NCBI GenBank assembly: GCA_947652605.1
Contig: OX393576.1
Coordinates: forward strand, 10,752,575-10,816,574
Direction of reading: 5' to 3'
Source of the DNA: Elmis aenea
Taxonomy: Eukaryota > Arthropoda > Insecta > Coleoptera > Elmidae
Length of the DNA: 64,000 nucleotides
The position numbers were made by a program, and so were the translations under genes. Positions 11,901-23,900 of this stretch are shown piece after piece. The first letter of the stretch is position 1; each line of letters opens with the position of its first letter. A model generated the notes under the pieces. The model saw only the letters and a program-made list of their open reading frames with translations, was not told where the DNA came from and ran no database searches.

Positions 11901-14900
11901 TTTAAATCTAAGTCATCGCCTACTACGACTGCCATTTAGAAAAAAAAGTTGTTTTGTCAAATATCTCGCACGGTTATTTATAAATAAAAATCTGACTATC
12001 GCCATCTTATAGCAAATAAAATCTACAAAACTTTTTTCCTTTGGCGTTTTTGTGTATTCGCAACAATAAGCAGAGATATTTAAGTTTAAATTTTTTTAAT
12101 CGATTTCGGTTTTTTCGTTATATCACTCAAGCCATGGCATTTTTAAACAAAACAAAATCTTGTTTATATTATACTCCTAAATAGCTAACTTTTGTCCCAT
12201 TTAACCAACCTTGTATTTTCAATATTTAAGCAGATAGCAAGTGTCCCATGGAAAAGTGAAACACCCTGTATAAACTTTGTTATTTCCAAAAACAAACGAA
12301 TTAATAGAGTAAGTAATGATATCTGGAGCACTTTGTATATATTTTATAATAATCAATTGTAAAATGCAACATTTAAACCTTAATTCATAATTGTTAAATT
12401 TCATTGATATTTTTAATTAATTTAAAATAATAAGACCGAAGTAATCATATTATTAGACATTGTTGTCCATCTCCAACATTAAAAAAGGTTTTTGTGAACG
12501 CAATACGAGGTTCTTAGCTTTTTACCTTATCACCTCAATAAGTAAGCATATAAATAAATTATTGTACCCACATACAGCACATAAAAGACGAAAATAGCTT
12601 CGGATCAATACAGGCTAAACATTAAAAAAAAAACATTAAAGGCAAATACTATTTCTAAATTAATTACAACACATAACAATCAAGTAGGTAATGAGGATAA
12701 TTTATTTTTTAATCGATTAGCACCTAGAATTTGCCACGAAAGTATTTCCATTAAGTAAACAAAATGTTAAGTTCGTTGTTTAATTTTAATTAACCGTTTA
12801 TGAGTGACTATAAATAACTTTTAAGAAGAAATTAAACTAGCACACTATAATAAAACGTTTCAGCTTGAAGATCATTTGAGTCTCGCTACTGTTAGAGATA
12901 AAACGATGGTTAAATTAGCAAAGCAGTGTGTTTTTGTAACAGTTTGAACTAAAAATGTGCATAATATTGTACCCAGTTTCTGAAATATTCTAAAAGAAAA
13001 CTGCAACGTCAAGCTTCTAGTTTTTTTTTGTACCAATAACTTTGTTATAATAAACCATAGACACTTGAAACTTGGTTTTTACATTTCAAGAAGTCGCTTT
13101 TACACGGGTTTGCTGTTAAAATATACTCATTGTCAGCTTGCTTAGGCTAGGCGCTGATATGCAATTAATCAGATCTTAAACAGTTTGATCCGCGAATGAC
13201 TAAACTAAATCAGGACTCATCATAAATGCAAGCGTCCGGAAAATTTTTCGCCCACAATTCTTCGCCCACAATTCTTCGCCCACAATTTTTCGCCCACAAT
13301 TCTTCGCCCACAATTCTTCGCCCACAATTCTTCGCCCAAAATTATTCGCCTACACAATTCTTCGCCCACATTTCTTCGCCTACATAATTCTTCGCCTAAA
13401 CAATTCTTCGCCGCCACAATTTTTCGCCGCATACAAACATATCACAAATTTTGTTTGTAAATGTGATTGTTTTTATTTATAACGTAATTTGTACAGATTA
13501 TTTTACATTAGGTCAAGTTAGGTTAATTTAATTTTTATTCATACTATAATAACATAAACCAAATTAAAAATCACAACATACGCTATTTATGTAGCAATTT
13601 TTAAACAATATTAAAAGAAAAAGTATTAATATTCAAGAAACAACTTTAGGCTAATGTAAATTAATTTGTAAAAGTTACGTTATAAATAAAAACAATCACA
13701 TTTTCAAACAAAATTTGTGATATGCTTGTATGCGGCGAAAAATGGTTGCGGCGAAGAATTATGTAGGCGAAGAAATGTGGGCGAAGAATTGTGTAGACGA
13801 ATAATTTTGGGCGAAAAATTGTGGGCGAAGAATTGTGGGCGAAGAATTGCGGGCGAAGAATTGTGGGCGAAGAATTGTGGGCGAAGAATTGTGGGCGAAG
13901 AATTGTGGGCGAAGAATTGTGGGCGAAGAATTGTGGGCGAAGAATTGTGGGCGAAGAATTGTGGGCGAAGAATGGTGGGCGAAGAATTGTGGGCGAAGAA
14001 TGTTTCTAGACCCAAATGCAAGCACACAAGCAACTAAATTGTTTGGTTTTAACATAGATTACTACGAATCAGCTACGGTGTGTGCTCTTGGGTGTTACGA
14101 AGTCGCGCAATCATTCAGTTTGTGTCAAACAAACTGTTTAGTTGCCCAATTTTACAGTTGTACATCAGTTGTATGGATGTCAGCGCCTAGCCTTAATTTT
14201 AAAGACAACATAACCAACATTTTTATTTCTAATTTGATTATTATGCTATCAGTAAGAGAATACTGTACGCCATTTATTGGAAATCAAGGAAAAAAGAACA
14301 CTGAGAAAGATGTCCTGGTTAAAACTTTCACTTTTTAACTTAATGCATTTATTACAGATTGTAAAAAACGTGGAAATAAAAATAAAACAATTCCTTCGAA
14401 CAAATTTTATTCACAAGTAGAAACATTTGTTGATCGACATAAAAGTTGAAGCATTATTTTTAACTCGTTATTGTGGTAGTCTGGTAGTTTGACCTTTTTA
14501 AATTGAAAGTGAGTAAATTTAATACTTATTTTTTAACCTTAATGTTAAATAAACAACAAACAAGCAAAATCATCCACTTAGCGTTTTCCGCCTTCATAAA
14601 ATAACCCAGCACAGACGAACAGTAAACAGAAATAAAGCACAAGAGGTAAAATGAATGAAAATAAAAATTCCAATTTTAATCTTGGAGCTAAAAGCATTTG
14701 CGTCAAAGATGCCTACATTAAAATATTAAATGTAAGATCCCAAAATCGAAGTGCTATAAAAATTGCTCGCATTAATAAATGTATTTTACTTGTATAAGCG
14801 TATTTACATAAGCAATTTTCGAGCTTCAAATATGTATGTTCGGCTTAAAAATCTGACAGCTTAGAGAAAACGTGTTTGTAAAAGAAATGTTTTTATAATA

Positions 14901-17900
14901 TTTCAGCAGACGTGTAGAACGCAATGGAGCTGAAAATTTGTTTTTCGCGTATATTCTTTGTATATTCCGGGATTGTATATTCTAAAACCTACATTCCAAT
15001 TTCGTTTTATTTGATGAAAACATATTTGTGATAACAAAAAGTGAAAAATCAAATTAAATAAAAATCTGTTAATGTGGGTCAAAAAACCAAAAAGATATAC
15101 TTATATATTTTTTTAAGTAATTTATTTGTAACAAAAATAATGGTACCAGCAAGTAATCCTGTATTAATTTATAAAGATTGTCTAAATATTTATTTCCTTC
15201 AGTTTTGAAGAATACAGAAAATGGTTCCAAATTTTCAAAATAGGGATCTTGCTTATCATAAATGCTACAACATTGGTTAAATTAGAACAAAGTTGTGCAA
15301 TTTGTTGATTCAAATCTGAAAATAATAAACGCCATACCATTTTCAAATGTACGAGAAAACGAAAAATACTTTCTTGTCTCAATTTATTATTCTCTATACA
15401 ATGATTTCATTTGATTTTAAATTAGTCGTTTTATCTATGTATATTTTGTTACTTACCCGGGAAGGTCACGATATGTTGTCGCCAGAATCTGAACAAGGCT
15501 GTGTTTATATCGCACCGAGAACATCAAAAATAAATGTTTCGCAGAATTATACGTGTCACTGGCCATTTCCCTCGGAAAAATAGGGGAAAAACTGAAAAGT
15601 TGAATAATAAAAGTGATTTTTCGATCGCGTTGGCCATGAAACCGTCAGTGATAAAATCGAAATTTATCTATTTACCAATTCGCGCATTCTGTGCAAGTAA
15701 AATGGTGCAAAGTTTTTGAAAAAATCCATAACGGTTCCGGAAAAAAACGTCAAAAACAAAACCCCTGCAAAAGCGCTATTTGAGAAGTTGTATAAATCTA
15801 TGCAACTTGCATAGCCGTTAGGGATTCTGTCCCGGGAATTTCCCGAGACGTAAGTCCCGGGAATTCCCGGGACTTTCTTAGTCTCGAGTCCCGGGACATT
15901 TAGTTCGAGACTCGAGACGAGACTTGATGTTACAGAACACTGAAACTAATGTTTTATACTTCTTATTTTTAAACAAATTTTACTGCCATGAGTTTAGCAA
16001 AAATATTTTGTTTCATAATTTTTTATGTTTATAGTTTATACTAACAATCAGTATTTACTTAACTTTATTTAAATTTTTTGCCTGCCATATTTAATTGTTT
16101 ATGTTTATTTCTTGTCTGCTTTAAAGCTAAAGGATAATTGTTAAGTTTATTAGTAAAAATATATTTTAATTATGCTTGTTATGTTTTAAAGTTTAATGAA
16201 ATTTGTTAAGTTTATTTAAAATGGGCATTTACTTGGAAATACATACTTTATTTACTGTAGAATGTAGACTTAATTAAAAATTATAACACTACTCCTACTA
16301 CTATACTTTATTAGTTTATTTATAAAATAAATGCTTCAAAAACAAAATCCGCGAATATGGTTTAATTTAAAAAGAAAATAATCTGTCAACTGTCACGACC
16401 GATTCACGATCACGATACGTGCAAAAAAGCAATTTTAAATATGTAGCGGGTGCTTTCAGAAACAATGTCACTGTCAAGAAAACTTATTTTTTACAGTGAA
16501 AATAGCCGACGAATTTTGAGTACATGAATGTATCATCATTTTTCTTGCACCTTAGAAAATCTTCCGTCATTTTTGACGGGTAATACCACCATTTTCTAGT
16601 ATGTAAATAAAATTTGCAAAAGTCTCGAAGTCCCGGGAATTCCCGGGACTTTGATAAAAAAAGTCTCGAGTACCAGGACTTTAAAAATTGTCGAGACTCA
16701 GAATCCCTAATAGCCGTTTAACATAGGTGAAACCGTTTTCACAAGGGCCTCGTTTTTCGCGTTTTTCTCCGAAGCGTTTAAGATTTTTTCAAAACTTTTG
16801 CACCATTTTACTTGCAATGGATGCGCGAATTGGTAAATTTAATAATTACAATTTTATCTCTGACGGTTTCATGACACGCGATAGCAAAAATTACCGTTAT
16901 GATTCAACTTTTCAGTTTTACCCCTAATTTTCCGAAGGAAATGGCCAGTGGGCTCGTATAACTCTGCAAAACATTTAGTTTTGATGTTCTTAATACAATA
17001 AACACAGCTTTTATCAAAATCTAACAACAACATATCTTGACCATTCCTTGTTAGTTAACTTTGTTATTGTATACTAAACGTTTGCTTTAAAAAAATGGTT
17101 AATAAATCAAAACAATTTTATAATAATGTTGTATTCATTGGAAGACTCCACAGCAAGACAATCTTGTCGTCTAATCATTATCTAGTTCGCACAAAAATCT
17201 ATTGACGTTATTCTGTCTAACAAAATGTACGGTTGTAGTCTCCCAGGAGAATAGCGAATGCGGAGGAATCCAATTAAGCTTTTTTTGGTAATAAGTCAGA
17301 ACAAAGCTTTTTTTGTAATATTTTTTGCGTGAATAATTCAGTGACCGCGTAAAAATAGAATTAAAGTCGACCTTTCAATTTTAACGATTTTCTAGACACA
17401 GTAACAAGATATTTTAATGTAATAATTATGCAGTATTTAATTTAAACAGATCGTTTTAGGTACAAAAAAAGTTGAACATCGCCAGTCTGACATATAACAT
17501 CGCAGGAAAAAAAATTGAACGTCATTCGATAAAGAATTTACCACGATTTACAGAAGTAGTGTAACTTCATATCGTTCATCTTTATATCTGTATTAAAGTT
17601 TGTACAAAAAATGTTGATCTTTTCCAATTCTTCGTTTGAAGTTTCCAAATTGTGTTGAATATTCCTTGATGATTCCGCGATGATATGATAATTATCGTCT
17701 GCGAAAATGGGCTCTGTTATTTTTCCATTTTCCAGTTGAATAGGTGAAACGGTAGCATTTTGTTTTTTCAATTTAAAGTCCACTTTTACTTACTTACTTA
17801 TCAGAGCCTCTTCTACCTTTCAGTGTAGACGGTTTGGAGTTAAGTTTTACCTTTTCTTGCACAAGTCTTTCCACTTTTTTCTGTCCTTTGCAACCTCAAT

Positions 17901-20900
17901 GGTACTATTCCACTCACTGTCTTTCTTTGTTAATATATCAGACACTTGATTATCTCATGTTTTGCTGGAGCGTCCTCTTCCCTTTTTCTTGATCTGAACT
18001 TTCTTTGCCATGCTTGTGTCCGGTATCCTCACCATGTGTCCCCACCAACTTAATTGTTTTCTTTCTATCTTTTCTTGTAATTACTCCACTCCCAGGCGTT
18101 CTCTTATTACTTTATTCTTTATTATATCCCTCTTTGTTACTCCTAGTATCCCTCTCAGGAATTTCATCTCACAAACAGTCAGCATGGATTTATGTCTATC
18201 TGTTAGATTCCATGACTCTGCTCAATATATTAAATCTGGTACAAAAACTGTATAGTAGATTTTAACTTTTGTTGGCCCACTAACTTCCCTCTTATTTATG
18301 AAGGGCTTTAGCAATGAACAGAATACCTTGTTTGCAGTGTTTATGCGGTTGTTTATCTTCCTCTCCATGTATCCATCGTTTTCTATCATCGAACCCAGAT
18401 ATTTTATGTTTTCAACTTGTCTTCATCACCAATTATTTCTGTCTTATTTGTGTTAATCTCCATGTTATATTAATTATCCTGGCTCTGTTGTTCAACGTCT
18501 TATATTTTATACTAGATTTCTCTTGGAAGAGGCGCATAGTATGAGGTCGTCCGCATACATTAAAACCTTAACTTCAACTGGTTGTTAGTTTCTGTATGCT
18601 AGGGCCACTCCTTTTGTCTTATTTTTTACATCCTTGGTTACCTCATCCATGATAACAATAAATAAAAGCGGGCTCTGTATGCGGACTTGCGTGACTCCAT
18701 TTTTGGTTACGATGATTTTTGTGCTGTAGTTTTGAATTCTTATTATATTATTTGTTCTCTTGTAAATATTTTGTATGGCTTCAGTTAGATCTCTTGGTGT
18801 ACCTCTTATTTCCAACCAGGAGTTTAGAGCAGTCCAATTTTTGAATTGCTCCACTCCAGCTACGCTTCAGCTTCACTCCAGCTCCGCTCCAGCTCCGCTC
18901 CAGCTCCGCTCCAGCTCCGCTCCAGCTCCGCTCCAGCTCCGCTCCAGCTCCGCTCCAGATCCGCTCCAGCTCCGCTCCAGCTCCGCTCCAGCTCCGCTTT
19001 AGCTTTGCTCCAGCTCCGCTCCATGCTCCAAATATTGTTAACATTTTTAAAATAAGTTCTTTAATTAAAAACATTGTTTTTAAAAACCAAGTTTTAACTT
19101 TATCGAATATGTGAAAAATGGTCTAAACTTACACTATTTGACCCTATTAAACAAGTGAAGTTAAATAAATGTTTGTAAGAACGAATTATTGATCTTCAAA
19201 GATTGAAAAACGAAAAAACAAGTTTTTTTTTTAAATTTTACATAATCTGGAACAGTCGAGCATTCAACATTAATTGCTCCAGACTCCGCTCCAGCTGCGG
19301 GCAAAAACCCATTGCTCCACTGCTCCGTGCTCCAGCTCCGTACTCCGCTCCAAACCCCTGTATTCCAACACATTCCATATTTTATTTTATATGCGCATGT
19401 ACATATATATTTTCTCCCCTTTTCTTATTATTTTTTCGCTAATTTGTCGCAATGTAAAATTCCACTCTTGGGCATTCCGTCCTTTTCTGAAACTGGCTTG
19501 AGTATCTTTGTCGGTTCGATTAGTGTCCTCAGTCTCTTTTTCAGTATTCTTTCATATACTTTATTGGTCATACATAATAACGATATGCCCCTATGATTTT
19601 CACATACCATTCTATCTTCTCGTTTGTGTTACAGAATTACAATAGCTGTTTTCCACCTACTTGGAATCATCTAATCCTGTCATATCCTATTTAGTATTCG
19701 TCTTAATACTATTTCCTACTTGTTTTAAGTAATAATATTTACCAAAATGAATCGATAATTGAACCAACTGTAATTCATTCTTAAACAGTATTCATAATTG
19801 TACAAACTAATCCACAAATTGAACAATTAATTCTGTTAAAGTTTTCAATAGTATTCCGTTCTTAAAACCACAATTGCTCGCGATGTTAAACTAGGTTGTT
19901 GTTTTTAAAACTTTTTTGTTTCAGTACGAGCTAGGCCTGCCAATAGAAATAAAAATCGGCACGATAGGAAAAATATGGCTACAGATTCCTTGGAATTGCT
20001 TATGGAATCAACCGATCGTTGTGAACATCGAAGAGGTCCACATTCTTGCCAAACCAATTGTAACGAACGAAAAGTACAATCCTGAACGAGATAAGCGCCT
20101 AATAAGGGCCTTGAAGAAGAAGGCTCTTGCGGACCTAGACACTGAAAGTGAATTAATTGGAGGACCTAATTCTTTTTCGGAACATTTGATTACGAATATT
20201 ATTAATAATTTGCAATTAACAATCTCAAACATTCATATAATGTATGAGGACAGGGTCAGCACTGGAAATACTTTGGCCTGTGGATTGTGTATTGGAAGCA
20301 TCACAGCTGAAACAACCAACAGGTAGGGAAATGAATTTTATTCTTCAAGTTTTGGCAGTCGTAGCCAATGCTATAATCTTCGTTTCCGTGTCTCCTTTGA
20401 TTACGTCTCAATTTTTCAAAATTTTCCATAAAGTTTATAAGCAATGTTATAAATTTAAGATCGTCTTTTTATGCTTTATAAAATGTCTTAACATTTTTTT
20501 GTATGGGTGTGAGTCGTGGGTATTAACGGATCACCTAAAAAGTAAAATAGAAGCGTGTGAAATGAAAATACTAAGAAATATGGAAGACGTGACAAGAATG
20601 GAAAAAATAAAAAGTGAAACGATAAGAATGAATTTAAAAATTAAAAGTGTGATGTTAAAAATCGAAACCCAGCAACTTAGATGGTTCTGGCATCTCACAA
20701 GAATAAAAGAAGAAAGTAAGGCCAAAAGTGATGTGGGAAATGGTAACTGGGAAAAGTAAAAGACGCGCACGCCCAAGGAAGATATGGAATCACGTGATAG
20801 TATAAATTATCCAGTTTTGGTTGAGATTGTCCTGGATTACTCAGGTCCCAGCGTGTATTAAAAATGTACCTCAATCAACCATAAATATTAATATAACAGG

Positions 20901-23900
20901 TTGACGCTGATGACTTTCGAGTGCCTAGAATCTCCAGAAACATAATTTGCTAGAGAAATCCAAACTACTAATTTGTAGATCAACTTCATATTTACTACAA
21001 ATTAAATTCTAAAACAAAAACATGAACATCGAACTTATTCATATACTTTATCAAAACCATGGAACGCAATTAGCCCTTAATAGATCTTAATATTTGACGC
21101 CACTAATCAATTTTAATATTATCCGCTGACAGTTAAATTCCTTTTCGATCAATATTTCATTACAGGCATTTCTTTAGGTCAGCTGTCTTCGATTTATGTC
21201 AGTGCAATGGAAAAGTTTAAATAGCTTTAAAGTCATATCTGAGAAATGTGCAAACGGTGCTGTAGAACTAAGTATGTTTTCTTTGAAACTGATATCAACG
21301 TTTAAGACTACGATGATCCTAAAATTGATAGCAATAACTGCTGAAGATGAAAACTAACATCAATCATTCGTCTGACATCCAAAGATTACCAAAGATCTGT
21401 AGGAACTTAAAACTTTTCTACTTTTCATCATCAACTGGTTGTTTATAATGAAAGCAAAAACTATAATATTAATCTAAAAGCAATTTAAGAAAACAGTATG
21501 CTTAAAATGTGTTTTTGTCTATTCAATTTTATTTTTGATTTGTTACACAAACACTTGAATTTATTCTTCTAGCAAATGGAAAGCTTGCAAAGTAACCAAA
21601 AATATGGACACCTGTTACTATTTAGTCAAAATGGAAGCATTTTCTGCCTATTGGAATCCAAAATACATCCCAACCCAATGGGATTTTCCATCTCAATATT
21701 ACACTTGGAGAAACGCTATGTCGAACAGTCTCCAAAATTTTTCGATAAACAATCAAGATTTCAATTTCTGTAAGTATATTTTTTAAATTGTGTTTGCGTG
21801 AATAAAAGTTAATAGTGTTCATGTAGATAGTCTCGATAAAAACAAAAATAATGATGTAGTTAGGCAATATCAGAGAGACAAACTGAATGTTATTTTCGTC
21901 TTTATCGAAAATGTTTTATTTTTCTTTAAAAATAACCTGCGAATGCTAAATTTGCTTCAGTGAAGCGAGTGATTGCGTTATTTGTTTTCCTGTAATCTTT
22001 GAAGGAGCTTTGGCTGGTTTATAACTGAAAAACAACGTAAAGGAACACGCTTGCTTTTATATTTAGTACCATGTTTCCAGCTCACTTAATGCGAAGTTAT
22101 ATAAACAATAGGAAATTTTGATTAGGGTTAAATTTACATGAAAATTTTAAATAATTATTGCCTGCAATTAAACACATTTAATTCTTTTTAGTAAATTAGT
22201 TATGAACAGAGTTTGTGTCTACATTTACTTCAATATAAACTATATAAAAATATTTAGAAAGCCTAATTTTTTTTCATTTTTTAATGCAAAATTAAATTCT
22301 GTAACAATTTTCGAGTTATTAGGAATTTTTGATAAAGTTAACATTTTTAAATAACAACAAAATGACAACAAATGCCAATATTAATAACCGTCAACCACTT
22401 TTATCGCGTTTTACTGAAGTATCCATGAAAATGGAAAGTCAAAAGTATTCAAACAGATATTTTGACTTTATTTTACATTCATTGACAATATCACAAGATT
22501 ATTAAAAGTGCGAACGAATAGTTGTGCATTTTTAATGTAGCTTGTAGTGTAGACTGCAGAGCAGAGCTTTCCAAACTTTTCATGTGGGTGACACACTTTT
22601 TAGACAAACATAATTTCGCGACAGTAATTCAGTCTACTAGCAAACCAGAGGTTAAACTATCCCTTAAAAGAGATACGGACAATAAATTGTTACAAATTGA
22701 ATAACGCCAATAACTACTGACCATTTTTATGAGATGTATGAGCTTGATGGGATAAACACAGCTTTTGAATATTTGGTGGAATATTAGATAAAGACACTCG
22801 CAATTCGTCATCAAGCATTTTTAAGCTTCCACGTTTCAATGTCTTCAAGTTTGTCATCGATGAAAACGCAAATCCAAAATTTGTCTAAGTCACCCTCTTC
22901 AAACACCATTAACAGACTTCGATCATTTTTTATTTTAGCTAATTCTTCTTCTTAAATAAATGACTAGTTAATCGTTGCAGTTGAAAAAAAAGAATTTTTG
23001 ATCCAATCATAGTCTTGGATTTCAACGTTTGGGAAGTAGCGATGAACTTTCTCTGCGAGCAATGTTAAATGGTTAATAATGGGCGAGCTGATATCACATT
23101 TTAGCTCATGGTCAGCAGTTTTGGGAAACATTTCAAAATTTCTTTTACCAAATTAGTATCTTGTCTCTCATAGCACACATTTATCTACTGCTCTTAAGAT
23201 ATTTTCTCCTTTTCCTCGCATACTGGTGATTATTTTATTCAAGTGTTAAAATATGTCAGCAAGATATGCCAATTTTGTGCACCATAGTTTATTTTGAATT
23301 AGATGGCGTTTTGCTGATTTTCCTCAAAAAGTTTAAACAACATTTCCGTCACTTCGTATAAACGAAAAAGCACTCAACCTCTTAAAAGCCAACGAACTTC
23401 TGTGTGTAGTATAAGCTTTTTAAATTTTTTCCCCATTTCTTCACAAACGTGAGCAAATACTCTTGATTTAAGAGGTCTACTTTTACCTTACTTAATTCAT
23501 TACCAATGGTTTGCGCGACTAGTGCTTCGCGATGTACAAAGCAATGAGTAATTAATTATATTTGCATTCTCTTTCTTTGTTAAAGCTGTAAAACCTTTTG
23601 TTGAACCAACCAGTAAACAAAGTCAAAAATTTAAAAATCGCGCGACACACCTTCACACTGCAGCCGACACACTAACGTGTCGCGACACACAGTTTGGAAA
23701 GCTCTGCTGTAGAGCATAGTATGTTAAACCCAAGTCTTGCGCTGCCGATCGAATTGACCGCTTAGCATGGGCATTAAAATATCCTAGGATGTTAACTTCA
23801 TTAGTTTCATTATTTTTCACACCCTTAGATCAAATACTAGCAGAATACACTTTTCTAAATTGCAAAAATTTTTATTCTATTCATTGAAATTTCTGTTTGG

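Larger units (their letters stand above)
9048..19924 (+). other. Giant first intron of Vps13 (10.9 kb)
   Basis: Begins GTAAGT after the codon for Leu47 and ends TTTGTTTCAG. It is packed with mobile DNA: palindromes at 9563-10349 and about 11440-11860, copy 3 of the dispersed repeat near 12890, the 14-bp-repeat foldback element at 13142-14195, a palindrome with a nested hAT-like element at about 15458-17050, and a LINE remnant with an 11-bp minisatellite at 17538-19610. No host gene was found inside it on either strand. Confidence 0.8.

Noticed and set aside
9563..12271. A single 2.7-kb transposon bounded by TACAGGGTGTTTC and GAAACACCCTGTA
   Set aside because: The ends match over about 15 bp, but other family members have the same ends and two independent palindromes lie between, so two separate insertions are as likely.
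13243..14005. CRISPR-like regular repeats
   Set aside because: Units are 14 bp with no unique spacers, and the sequence is eukaryotic.
13220..14338. Several overlapping open frames of 60-167 residues on both strands
   Set aside because: They arise because a 14-bp repeat without stop codons stays open in all frames; the predicted proteins are pure repeats of [18 protein letters not shown] text.
18775..19074. Serine/alanine/leucine-rich open frames on both strands
   Set aside because: Translation of the 11-bp minisatellite; no composition or context of a real gene.
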